DNA from: Thermomicrobiales bacterium
GTDB lineage: Bacteria > Chloroflexota > Chloroflexia > Thermomicrobiales > CFX8
DNA: 64,000 nt
NCBI GenBank assembly: GCA_037045155.1
Contig: JBAOIG010000005.1
Coordinates: forward strand, 558,001 to 622,000
Direction: 5' to 3'
Position numbers and translations under genes: made by a program. The notes beneath the pieces were generated by a model, which worked only from the letters and a program-made list of their open reading frames with translations, did not search any database and was not told the origin of the DNA. This document shows positions 8,517 through 16,985 of the stretch, piece after piece. Within the stretch, counting starts at the first letter, position 1, and each line of letters begins with the position of its first letter.

Positions 8517-9368
8517 CTATGACGGCTTTGTCACCTCATTTGCGCCGACCCAGCGTTCGTTGGCTTCCTCCCTGTTGGCCCAGCGGAAGAAGACGACCAT
8601 CAACGCCGCCAGATACAGCGTGCCGGTGCCGATCCACATGATCAGGCCGCCGGCCTGCTGATCGGCAAGAACCGACAGACCAAGCGCCCGCGTCGCGTGC
8701 GCATACTCCGGATAGAGCGGCGTCTCCGACATCGTGATCATGGCGCCGACGATCTGCCCGGGGATCGTCTGGAAGAAGAGATAGACGACCTGCATGATCG
8801 GCGCGAGCTGTCCGTATTCACGGCCCGGCGCCATGATCGGCCACCAGACGAGAAACGCTGACGCGATGAACCAGACGTGCTCGGCAATATGAACCGGCTG
8901 ATAGCGCAGCGTCAGGTCGTAGAACACCGGCGCGTGCGAGACCGCGAACGGGATCTGAAACAGCGCAAACGCAAGGATCGGGTGTGTCAATGTGCGCCAC
9001 ACCCGCCAGACCCGCTTCCGTCGGACCAGAGGCGCATACATCCAGACCGGTATGCCGGCATAGAACAGCACCGGCACGACGATCGTGATCAACAGGTGCT
9101 GGATCATATGCGCAGTGAGCAGGTAATCGTCGGCTAACACGCCGAGAGGGGAGACCAGGGCGATCAGCAGGGCCGCCATCGCTGAATAGAACGAAACGAT
9201 ACGCCGGACGCCGGCTGGCTCCGAGTCGGGAAACCAGCGCGTGCGGCGCGGACCAACAGCCCGATAGTAGAAGAAGCCAGCGATGTAGACGCCGAGGATA
9301 ACGCCGGGGTCGAAGGACCAGGTCCAGATCGAGAATGGGGCCGTCGTGGCGAATATGGGAAGAACCAT
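8517..9368 (-). CDS. ctaG: Cytochrome c oxidase assembly factor, caa3 CtaG family
   Basis: A membrane protein of about 283 residues with seven hydrophobic segments, of the caa3-type CtaG family (membrane proteins needed for CuB/subunit I maturation in bacilli). Paired histidines lie in the HMIQHLLI and HIAEHVWF helices, as expected for metal handling. I choose the ATG at 9368 because AGGTGAT precedes it by ten bases; in-frame starts at 9380 and 9428 lack one. It is the last gene of the oxidase operon, 117 bases after ctaF. Confidence 0.87.
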   Translation of the reverse strand: MVLPIFATTAPFSIWTWSFDPGVILGVYIAGFFYYRAVGPRRTRWFPDSEPAGVRRIVSFYSAMAALLIALVSPLGVLADDYLLTAHMIQHLLITIVVPVLFYAGIPVWMYAPLVRRKRVWRVWRTLTHPILAFALFQIPFAVSHAPVFYDLTLRYQPVHIAEHVWFIASAFLVWWPIMAPGREYGQLAPIMQVVYLFFQTIPGQIVGAMITMSETPLYPEYAHATRALGLSVLADQQAGGLIMWIGTGTLYLAALMVVFFRWANREEANERWVGANEVTKPS

Positions 9369-9485
9369 GAATGTAACCATCACCTTGGGGCCGGCCCGGG
9401 GAGCAGATGCTCTACTGAGGCCGGCCATTTGCGGCTGGGAAGCGCGACGGGGAGAAGCCAGGCTCTCCCCGCCAGATCATCGTCG

Positions 9486-9797
9486 CTACCCGAGGCGATC
9501 GAACAGTGCCAGGAGCGCCACGAGAATGGAGATTGCTGCCGCGAGCCCGGCGCCGAAGATGAACGTGTACAGCCGGTTGTCGAACTTCAGGTGCATGTAG
9601 TACCCGATGACGATCCCGAACTTCAACGCCGAGAGGACGAGCAGGACGTAAACCAGCATGCTCCCGATATCGAGGTAATAGGTTGCCACCTCGAGCGCGG
9701 TGATGATCGTCAGGATCGCGGCGATCTTCGCATACGTCTGCCAGGTCGGATGCTCGTGGGCGGGACTCCCGGCTTGTTCTTGTGGAACCGATGACAT
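9486..9797 (-). CDS. ctaF: Cytochrome c oxidase subunit IV (small membrane subunit)
   Basis: A 103-residue protein with a polar N terminus (about 22 residues) and three membrane helices. It contains the subunit IV pattern LSALKFGIVIGYYMHLKFD, typical of CtaF/CoxD proteins. It is a small structural subunit of the caa3 oxidase, encoded between ctaE and ctaG in the usual ctaCDEFG order. Confidence 0.9.
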   Translation of the reverse strand: MSSVPQEQAGSPAHEHPTWQTYAKIAAILTIITALEVATYYLDIGSMLVYVLLVLSALKFGIVIGYYMHLKFDNRLYTFIFGAGLAAAISILVALLALFDRLG

Positions 9798-9847
9798 CGA
9801 CTCTCAACTCCATCCTGGCCGTGGGCATCCCGCCGGCCGTTTCCAGC

Positions 9848-10438
9848 CTAATACGGCAGCAGGTAGACGACCGTGAAGATGATGATCCAGACAATATCGA
9901 CAAAGTGCCAGTAGAGGCCGGCAATCTCGACGTTCAGTGAGCTGGATTTCGTGACCAGCCCTTTCTTGAACGACCCATAGAAGAGCGACAGCAACCAGAT
10001 AACGCCCAGCGCAACGTGGGTGCCGTGGATACCGGTCAGCACGAAAAACGACGAACCGAACAGATTGGTGCTGATGCCCAGACCGGCGTGCTTGAACTCG
10101 GTGAACTCATAGATCTGCCCGCCGAGGAAGATCAGACCCAGCAGCGCCGTCGTCACAACCCAGACCCGGAACAGGTGGATCTTGCCCCGCTGGATCGCCG
10201 AGAGCGCCAGCACCATCGCCAGCGAGCTCATCAGCAGGACGAAGCTGGACAGTGACGTGAATGGGATGTTCAGAATGTCCCCGGGGTACGGCCCGACAAC
10301 ACTCCGGTTGCGCGAGACCATGTATCCGGCGATGAGCGCGCCGAAGAACATGCAGTCGGAGGCGAGAAAGGCCCACATCCCGAGCTTCCGGTTGTCGAGA
10401 CCGGTTGTTGTTGGATGGTCCAGAACGTGATCAGCCAT
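9848..10438 (-). CDS. ctaE: Cytochrome c oxidase subunit III
   Basis: A 196-residue protein with five predicted membrane helices. It is the short form of subunit III found in caa3 oxidases, lacking the first two helices of mitochondrial COX3. The pattern FFVLTGIHGTHVALGVIWL and the closing YWHFVDIVWIIIFTVVYLLPY-like helix are diagnostic. It stabilises the catalytic subunit and delivers protons or oxygen indirectly. It sits 30 bases after ctaD. Confidence 0.94.
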   Translation of the reverse strand: MADHVLDHPTTTGLDNRKLGMWAFLASDCMFFGALIAGYMVSRNRSVVGPYPGDILNIPFTSLSSFVLLMSSLAMVLALSAIQRGKIHLFRVWVVTTALLGLIFLGGQIYEFTEFKHAGLGISTNLFGSSFFVLTGIHGTHVALGVIWLLSLFYGSFKKGLVTKSSSLNVEIAGLYWHFVDIVWIIIFTVVYLLPY

Positions 10439-10468
10439 CGTTGCTGTTTCCTGCCCTCTTCAATCCGA

Positions 10469-12412
10469 CTACTTCGCCGAGCGCGTTGCGGGCGCGGCAG
10501 CAACCGGTTCGTCATGCGATGTGCCATCACCAACTGCCGGCTGAAGGATCCAGCCAAAGACACCGATGAAGGCGATCGCGGCGCCAAGGACGATAACCAC
10601 CGGGTTGATCAACAGTCCCAGGAACCCGATAGTAATACCGACCGCCAGGATCAGTGGATAGATCGACGCATTCGGCATATGGAACCCTGTCTCGGCGGGC
10701 TCATCGACCGGGTAGATGTTATGCATCCGCTCAGCATCCGTCGACTGCCCATGCTCTCCGGTGCCGTAGACATCGGGGTACTTCTCGGTCCATAGCGGAA
10801 CGCGCGTCAACACCGTCGGGATATGGGCGAAGTTGTAGAACGGCGGCGGTGACGGGATCGACCACTCAAGCGTATCGGAGTCCCACGGATCGGCGGGGGC
10901 CTTCTCTCCGGTCGCCAGGCTCAGCAGCATATTCACCGTAAAGAGGATGAAGCCGAACACCAGAACGAACAGGCCCAGCGAGATAAACAGGTTCCATCCG
11001 CCCCAGCCGGTGCTCTCATCGTAGGTATAGATACGCCGCGGCATGCCCTCGAGGCCCACCCAGTGCATCGGCATGAAGACGAGGTTGAAGCCAACGAACA
11101 TGAAGAAGAAGTGCGCCTTGGCCAGGCCTTCATGAAACATCTTGCCCGCCATCTTCGGGAACCAGTAGTACATCGCGCCCATCAGCCCGAACAGCGAGCC
11201 GCCGAACAGCACATAGTGGAAGTGCGCGACGACGAAATAGGAGTCCTGCTGCTGCGCGTCGACCGGCGGCGAGGCGTGCATGACGCCGGAAAGGCCGCCG
11301 ATGATGAACATCGAGATCATGCCGATCATAAAGAGCATCGGCGACTTGAGGCTCAGGTGGCCGCCCCACATCGTGAAGGTCCAGTTGAAGATCTTCACAC
11401 CAGTCGGCAGCGCAATCAGCATCGTCGTCAGACCGAACACCGAGGTGGGGACGGGCCCCATGCCAACGGTGAACATGTGGTGTGCCCAGACGCTGAATCC
11501 CAGGACGGCAATCGCTATGCCGGAGAAGATGACTGCCGAATAGCCAAACAGCGGCTTGCGCGAGAATACTGGCACGATCTCCGACACGATGCCAAAGGCC
11601 GGCAAGATCAGGATATACACCTCCGGGTGCCCGAACACCCAGAAGAGGTGTTGCCAGAGCAACGGGCTTCCTCCCGCTTCGGGAACGAAGAAGTTCGTGC
11701 TGAAGAAGCGGTCGAACATCAGAAAGGTGACACCAACCGTCAGCGCCGGGAAGGCCATGACGATCAGAACCGCAGTGATCAGCGTCATCCAGACGAACGG
11801 AGGCATCCGCATCAGAGTCATGCCCGGCGCGCGCATGTTGATGATCGTGACGATCATGTTGAACGAGGTCGCCAGCGATGACAGCCCGAGGATCTGAACC
11901 CCGAGAACCCACCAGTCAACGTTATGACCCGGAGAGAAGGCGCTGGATGTCAGGTTGGCATAGGAGAACCAGCCTGCGTTCGGCGCCCCGCCGGTGAACC
12001 AGCCGAGGTTGATGACGATCGAGCCGAACAGCAACACCCACCAGGAGAACGCGTTCAGCCGCGGGAAGGCGACGTCGCGCGCGCCGATCATCAGCGGCAC
12101 CAGGTAGTTGAAGAACGCTGCCGACATCGGCATCAGCGCGAGGAAGATCATCGTCGTGCCGTGCATGGTGAACAGCTGGTTGAAGGTATCGGCCGAGACA
12201 AAGCTGTTGCTCGGCTTCGCCAGCTGGACACGCAGCAGCGACGCCTCAATGCCGCCGACGAACAGATAAAAGATCGACAAGAACAGATACATGATGCCGA
12301 TGCGCTTGTGATCGACTGTCGTAATCCACGACCAGAGCCCCGTCGGCTCAGTGAGGGTCGTTTCGTGCACCGCCCCGACCTGAGAGGGGCGAGCGATCGC
12401 CCGCATTGCCAT
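10469..12412 (-). CDS. ctaD: Cytochrome c oxidase subunit I (caa3 type)
   Basis: A 647-residue catalytic subunit of an A-type heme-copper oxidase, reducing O2 to water and pumping protons. It has the low-spin heme His in FTMHGTTMIF, the HPEVYILILPAFG helix carrying the CuB His and the K-channel Glu, the adjacent WAHHMFTVG His pair, and the AHFHYVLFG heme ligands. The start ATG has GAGGGG nine bases upstream. The C terminus is extended beyond the 12 core helices by two more hydrophobic segments (around GITIGFLGLLINP and GAAIAFIGVFGWI), as in some caa3 enzymes. It lies between ctaC and ctaE. Confidence 0.97.
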   Translation of the reverse strand: MAMRAIARPSQVGAVHETTLTEPTGLWSWITTVDHKRIGIMYLFLSIFYLFVGGIEASLLRVQLAKPSNSFVSADTFNQLFTMHGTTMIFLALMPMSAAFFNYLVPLMIGARDVAFPRLNAFSWWVLLFGSIVINLGWFTGGAPNAGWFSYANLTSSAFSPGHNVDWWVLGVQILGLSSLATSFNMIVTIINMRAPGMTLMRMPPFVWMTLITAVLIVMAFPALTVGVTFLMFDRFFSTNFFVPEAGGSPLLWQHLFWVFGHPEVYILILPAFGIVSEIVPVFSRKPLFGYSAVIFSGIAIAVLGFSVWAHHMFTVGMGPVPTSVFGLTTMLIALPTGVKIFNWTFTMWGGHLSLKSPMLFMIGMISMFIIGGLSGVMHASPPVDAQQQDSYFVVAHFHYVLFGGSLFGLMGAMYYWFPKMAGKMFHEGLAKAHFFFMFVGFNLVFMPMHWVGLEGMPRRIYTYDESTGWGGWNLFISLGLFVLVFGFILFTVNMLLSLATGEKAPADPWDSDTLEWSIPSPPPFYNFAHIPTVLTRVPLWTEKYPDVYGTGEHGQSTDAERMHNIYPVDEPAETGFHMPNASIYPLILAVGITIGFLGLLINPVVIVLGAAIAFIGVFGWILQPAVGDGTSHDEPVAAAPATRSAK

Positions 12413-12468
12413 TGATATAACCCCTCGCTAGGTTCTACCCCTACCGCGCGACTATGCCTCGGCCCGCG

Positions 12469-13524
12469 TTATTGGCCGAGCGACTTGATATACGCGATGA
12501 GCTCCTGAATGTCCGCGTCGGTGACACGGCCCTCGAACGACGGCATGATCGGCTGGAAGCCCCCGACGACCTGCGCGTTTGGCTGCAGGATCGACTCCTT
12601 GATGTAGGCATCGTCAGCCGTCACCGAAGAGCCATCACTCAGCTTGACGCTGTGGTCGTAGAGTCCCTTCCAGGTCGGTCCAACGCTGGCAGTGCCATCC
12701 ACAGAGTGGCAACCGGTGCAGCCAAGGCTCTGGGCCAGTTGCTGCCCCCCGCCGCCTGCGGTCGGATTCTTCTGCTCGTTGACCCAGGCATCGAAGTCAG
12801 CCTGCGTCTGAGCCTCGACCGTGAAGCGCATGAGCGCGTGGCCGAGACCACAGAACTCCGCACACTGCCCATGGTAGGTGCCGGCCTCAGCGGCCTCCAG
12901 CCACATCCGATTCGTTCGGCCGGGGATCAGGTCGGTCTTGCCGGCCAACTGCGGCACCCAGAACGAATGGATGACATCGTTGGACTGCAGGCTAATGTCG
13001 ACGATTGTCCCGGTCGGGATGTGCATTGCGTTGGTGGTCTTGACTCCAAGCTCGGGATAGGAAAACTCGAAGTAGAACTGGTGGCCGATCACGTCGACCT
13101 TGAGCGGCGCCCCCTGATCGGTCGGCGGTTCGGCGAGATCCGCAATGATCTGCAGCGTGGGGATGGCGATAAAGACAAGAACCACGGCAGGAATGATGGT
13201 CCAGATGATCTCGAGCTTCGTGTTGCCGTGCACCGGCACAGGCCGCCCATGCGCTGTGCGCGGGGCTCGTCGGAAGCGGATGATCGTGTAGACCAGCAAC
13301 CCCTCGACGAGGACGAAGACGATCGCAGCACCGATCCAGATCAGCCCGTAGACGTCCCAGATCCGGTCTGCTGCCTCGCCCTTCCTGATGAGAGTCGACT
13401 GCGGCGCGCTGCCACAGGCAGTGATCGCCAGAGTCAGCAGTGTCAGTGTAATGATGAGCAACGTCCGCGACAGATAGCCACGATGGCCTCCGCCCGGCCG
13501 TCGACCCTGAAGGCGACGAACCAT
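12469..13524 (-). CDS. ctaC: Cytochrome c oxidase subunit II with fused cytochrome c domain
   Basis: A 351-residue lipoprotein-type subunit II. The N terminus has a signal with lipobox LAITAC, then one or two membrane helices (VYGLIWIGAAIVFVLVEGLLV and WTIIPAVVLVFIAI). A cupredoxin domain follows with the CuA motif CAEFCGLGH and its downstream Met. A C-terminal cytochrome c domain carries CTGCH and an axial Met in QPIMPSF. This fusion defines a caa3 oxidase, in which the attached heme c passes electrons to CuA. It is the first gene of the operon, with a 56-base gap to ctaD. Confidence 0.96.
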   Translation of the reverse strand: MVRRLQGRRPGGGHRGYLSRTLLIITLTLLTLAITACGSAPQSTLIRKGEAADRIWDVYGLIWIGAAIVFVLVEGLLVYTIIRFRRAPRTAHGRPVPVHGNTKLEIIWTIIPAVVLVFIAIPTLQIIADLAEPPTDQGAPLKVDVIGHQFYFEFSYPELGVKTTNAMHIPTGTIVDISLQSNDVIHSFWVPQLAGKTDLIPGRTNRMWLEAAEAGTYHGQCAEFCGLGHALMRFTVEAQTQADFDAWVNEQKNPTAGGGGQQLAQSLGCTGCHSVDGTASVGPTWKGLYDHSVKLSDGSSVTADDAYIKESILQPNAQVVGGFQPIMPSFEGRVTDADIQELIAYIKSLGQ

Positions 13525-13725
13525 TCCCCCACAAACCTTTCCCCGCGACGACGAACCCCCAGGAGATATGATGCAGGACTGTGTCAGACTGCCCAGTCTA
13601 GCATAGATGCCGGCTTCACTCGCCCACCGAACCCCAACCTTAGTACGGTCGACGAACCTGGCGCCTTCTGCAGGGAGATACTGGGTACTCCGCTGCGCCT
13701 AGCATAACCGACAAGCGGCAGATGC

Positions 13726-14730
13726 TCAACACCCCGACGATGAAACCATCCGAAAGTATGGGATCACCTCGCGGCCGAGCGATTCGACGGCCGCCAGAGG
13801 ATCCGGCCCCAGCGGTGGCCCGAAGCTGAGATGGCGAGCGCCCATCGTCACCAATCCCTCCAGCCGCGGGATCAGGTCAGCCGGCGTGCCAACGACGCCG
13901 ATGCGCAGCATTCGCTCGTTCACCAGCGCCCGCGCGCCCTCGGGATCTCGGTCGGTCATCAGTGCCCGCTCGATCGGCCGGAAGTCATCCTGGCGAACGC
14001 CGAGGCGATCCCAGATCAATGGGCTGAGCGCGTGTCCGTAGTAGGCAATCTTGTCACGCAACACACGCTCGGCGGCCTCGCGATCGTCCGACACCGAGCA
14101 CCAGATGCAGGCCACCAGATCGAACGCGGCAAAGTCCCGGCCGGCCCGCGCGGCGCCATCGCGGATCAACGGCTCGACCGTCTCGTAGTGCTCTGGCGGG
14201 AAGAGCAGCGGAAGCACGCCATCGGCCAGCTCTCCCGCCAACTGCAGCATTCTCGGGCTGAGCGCCGCCAGATAGATCGGGATGCGCCGCGCGCCCCGGC
14301 GATCGCCGAACCGCAGATATGCCTCTGGCGTCCACCCAGGCGCTGGCTCGCCGTCGAGGACAGCGCGAAGCTGACGTAACGCGTCGCGGGTTGTCGCCAG
14401 CGGCCGATCTCGCTCGACGCCGATCCACTTAAGGAACTCCTCCGCGCCAGCGCCGATTCCGAGGTTGAAACGGCCGCCACTCAGCTCGTCGAGCGTCGCC
14501 GCAGCCATCGCGATCTCGGCCGGGTGCATCGAGTAGGGATTCAGGATGCAGGTTCCGATCTCGATCCGCTCAGTTGCCTGCGCCACAGCGGCCAGCACGA
14601 CCGGCGCGGAGCGGAGGAACAAATCGTTGCTGACCCAAAGTTGGTCGAACCCCGCCCGCTCGGCGGCGCGCGCCAAGGTGACATACTCGTGGATCGGCAG
14701 ATCGTTGTTCAGCCGCAATGAGAAGCGCAC
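13726..14730 (-). CDS. LLM-class F420-dependent oxidoreductase (Mer-like)
   Basis: A 334-residue luciferase-like TIM-barrel protein resembling F420-dependent methylenetetrahydromethanopterin reductase-like enzymes. Landmarks are ARAAERAGFDQLWVSND, EIGTCILNPYSMHPAEIAM and LDELSGGRFNLGIGAG. The start is a GTG two bases after the stop of the RidA-like gene, so the two are probably co-transcribed and may act in one pathway. The substrate is unknown. It is only distantly similar to the LLM gene at 1.8 kb, and looks like a separate subfamily. Confidence 0.86.
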   Translation of the reverse strand: MRFSLRLNNDLPIHEYVTLARAAERAGFDQLWVSNDLFLRSAPVVLAAVAQATERIEIGTCILNPYSMHPAEIAMAAATLDELSGGRFNLGIGAGAEEFLKWIGVERDRPLATTRDALRQLRAVLDGEPAPGWTPEAYLRFGDRRGARRIPIYLAALSPRMLQLAGELADGVLPLLFPPEHYETVEPLIRDGAARAGRDFAAFDLVACIWCSVSDDREAAERVLRDKIAYYGHALSPLIWDRLGVRQDDFRPIERALMTDRDPEGARALVNERMLRIGVVGTPADLIPRLEGLVTMGARHLSFGPPLGPDPLAAVESLGREVIPYFRMVSSSGC

Positions 14731-14732
14731 GC

Positions 14733-15137
14733 CTAGGCCTCGGACGACCGGATGATGGCCTCGGCCTCCATCTCGACCAGATACTTGTCGCCCACAAGTC
14801 GGCTGATCTCGACCAATGTATTCGCCGGCCGAGCGGTTGCGAAGTATCGCCCGTGAACGCGGCCGATCGCCTCCCAGTCATCGACGTTTGTCACGTAAAT
14901 GCGGGTGCGCACGACATCGTCCAGGCTCGCTCCGGCCGAGATAAGCGCTCGCTCGATCTTACGGATAATGTGGTCCATCTGAGCCGCCGGGTCACCCACA
15001 CCAACGACGTTTCCCTCATCATCGGTCGCGGTGGTGCCGGAGACGTGCACAAACGGCCCGACTCGCACCGCCCGTGAATATCCAACACGCTCCTCCCAGA
15101 CCGTCCCCGACGAAAACTGCTGTCGATCCATCTGCAT
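14733..15137 (-). CDS. RidA/YjgF/YER057c/UK114 family protein, non-canonical
   Basis: A 134-residue single-domain Rid protein with the family blocks VHVSGTTATDDEGNVVG, VVRTRIYVTNVDDW and VEMEAEAII. Canonical RidA deaminates reactive 2-imino acids using an Arg in a PARS motif. Here that place reads PANT, so the key Arg is missing and classical imine deaminase activity is doubtful. The start ATG has GGAGTG six bases upstream. Linkage to an F420-type oxidoreductase suggests a shared catabolic or detoxifying role, by inference only. Confidence 0.85.
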   Translation of the reverse strand: MQMDRQQFSSGTVWEERVGYSRAVRVGPFVHVSGTTATDDEGNVVGVGDPAAQMDHIIRKIERALISAGASLDDVVRTRIYVTNVDDWEAIGRVHGRYFATARPANTLVEISRLVGDKYLVEMEAEAIIRSSEA

Positions 15138-15310
15138 CGTTCACTCCGCTCATATCCCCTGTGCCATCGGCCATCAGTATCCCACGCGCCCCACCACGCT
15201 ATGCCTGCGGTGCTCGAAACAGCCATGATGACACGTTCGGAGACGGTGCTATGATCGGAAGCAGGCGCACACCGGCTCGCAATCCATCGTCGATGGAAGG
15301 AGCATCATCC

Positions 15311-15439
15311 ATGAAGGGACGCAATCGGCAGGGCCGCGAAACCCGCAAGGTGAAGAAAGAGAAACCCGCCCCGAAGCCCAATGCGCATGTCGAGCACATC
15401 CCTGGCAAGGCGATCACCCAGCCGCAAACGAAGCACTGA
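15311..15439 (+). CDS. Small basic lysine-rich protein (42 residues)
   Basis: A very short gene that would usually be missed. An AAGGAG site at 15297-15302 stands eight bases before the ATG. The product begins MKGRNRQGRETRKVKKEK, then runs through a Pro/Lys segment and ends HIPGKAITQPQTKH. It is strongly basic, apparently disordered, and has no Cys or membrane segment. The strong ribosome-binding site and clear codon structure argue for real translation. A nucleic-acid or ribosome-associated role is possible from the charge alone. Longer in-frame starts upstream (from 15074) read through low-complexity sequence and are not supported. Confidence 0.6.
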   Translation: MKGRNRQGRETRKVKKEKPAPKPNAHVEHIPGKAITQPQTKH

Positions 15440-15545
15440 GGACTGGGCGAGCCCTCATTCGCGGACTGGAGGACACGCCGCCCTCCCTCAGAGTTGGGGG
15501 AAGGCGGTGAACTCGACCTGATGGCCGGTGGGATGGCGCACGCCG

Positions 15546-16844
15546 CTATTCTTCGCGGACAAGATGGACCGACCGAAAGCGCTTCTTGCCCACGCGCAGG
15601 ACGAGGACATCGTCGAGACCACTGGCCGGCATGTCCACATTCTCGACGCGCTCGCCGTTGACGCTCAGGCCGCCCTGCGTCGCCAGTCGGCGCACCTCGT
15701 TGCGTGATGTCGCCAGGCCGGCAGCGATAACAACCTCGGCAAGCGTAGTATTCGCAGTTGCTCGGAATTTGACTAAGATCCCCAGATCCTCTTCGGCAGT
15801 GATCGTACCTGAGTCCGCAAAGAATAAGGTTCGTGTTTGGGCAACTGCTGCCTCGGCGGCGTCAGTACCATGGGTTAGCGCCGTCGCCTCCCAGGCTAGC
15901 ACCCGCTTCGCCTCGCGGAGGGCTTGGCCCGACACGGAGGTCAGGTCGACGATACGATCCTCCGGCAGAAAGGTGAACATGCGTAGGAATCGGGCGACAT
16001 CGTCGTCGGTCGTATTGATCCAGAACTGGTAGTAATCGAACGGGCTGAGCATGTTGGCGTCCAGCCACATCGCGCCGCTGACCGACTTGCCCATCTTGCG
16101 CCCGTCGCTGGTCGTGATCAGAGGCACGACGAGGCCGTAGGCTTTGCCGCCGTCGGCGCGCCGGATCAGGTCCACTCCGGCGGTGATGTTGCCCCATTGG
16201 TCGGAACCGCCGGTCTGGAGGATACAGCCGTGCTCTCGGAAGAGATGCAGGTAGTCGTAGGACTGCAGCACCCGGTAGTTGAACTCGATGAAGCTGAGGC
16301 CGGTCGTCTCCAGCCGCTGGCGGTAGGTCTCGGCGGCCAGCATCTCATTCACCGAGAAGTGCCGGCCGATATCGCGGAGAAATGGGATCAGTTGCAGCTT
16401 GAGCAGCCAGTCGGCGTTATTGATCAGCAACGCTGGCGGATTGTCGCCAAAGCGGGCGCCCTCGAAGTCCAGGTAGCGATCGAACTGCGCCCTGATCCCG
16501 ACGAGGTTGGCCTCGATCGCTTCGATCGTCAGCATCTGGCGCATCTCATCCTTGCCGGACGGATCGCCGATCATCGTCGTGCCGCCGCCGGCCAGCGCAA
16601 TCGGCCGATGGCCGAACTGTTGGAGGCTGGAGATCATCATGATCGAGACGAGGTTGCCGGCGTGCAGGCTGCGAGCGGTCGCGTCGTAGCCGTTGTAGAG
16701 CGTAACGACTCCAGATTCAAACGCCTCGCGGAGGCCAGCCTCGTCGGTCACGTCCTGCACGAACCCGCGCTTGCGCAGGTAGTCAATCGGGTTGACCCCC
16801 GCTTTGCGTGCTAGCTCCGGCGCCCGCTCCATTGTCGTCGTCAT
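15546..16844 (-). CDS. tyrS: Tyrosyl-tRNA synthetase
   Basis: A class I aminoacyl-tRNA synthetase of 432 residues that charges tRNA-Tyr. The HIGH-equivalent motif is in ATARSLHAGNL and the KMSKS-equivalent is GRKMGKS. Tyrosine-pocket residues lie in NGYDAT and in GGSDQWGNI. The C-terminal 70 residues form an S4 RNA-binding domain (SRNEVRRLATQGGLSVNGE). The start is the ATG at 16844, preceded by GGTGGAG; a GTG-type start further upstream would add an Ala/Trp-rich stretch with no site. The length is normal. No T-box leader was seen upstream. Confidence 0.96.
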   Translation of the reverse strand: MTTTMERAPELARKAGVNPIDYLRKRGFVQDVTDEAGLREAFESGVVTLYNGYDATARSLHAGNLVSIMMISSLQQFGHRPIALAGGGTTMIGDPSGKDEMRQMLTIEAIEANLVGIRAQFDRYLDFEGARFGDNPPALLINNADWLLKLQLIPFLRDIGRHFSVNEMLAAETYRQRLETTGLSFIEFNYRVLQSYDYLHLFREHGCILQTGGSDQWGNITAGVDLIRRADGGKAYGLVVPLITTSDGRKMGKSVSGAMWLDANMLSPFDYYQFWINTTDDDVARFLRMFTFLPEDRIVDLTSVSGQALREAKRVLAWEATALTHGTDAAEAAVAQTRTLFFADSGTITAEEDLGILVKFRATANTTLAEVVIAAGLATSRNEVRRLATQGGLSVNGERVENVDMPASGLDDVLVLRVGKKRFRSVHLVREE

Positions 16845-16985
16845 GCTCGTCGCTCCACCTGCCCAGCCTGCCACCCACGCGGCCACGCCCGCGCGGTCGA
16901 TCTTCTAAGGATAGAGGATGTATGGTCGCGGTGTCGCAGACGGCGTTCGGGGCCGGCGGGCCGGCCCCGGACGCGTGAGGATCGC

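Noticed and set aside
15478..15510. Bidirectional terminator between the small basic gene and tyrS
   Set aside because: CCGCC/GGCGG arms can pair, but the inner stem is poorly matched and no T tract is evident.
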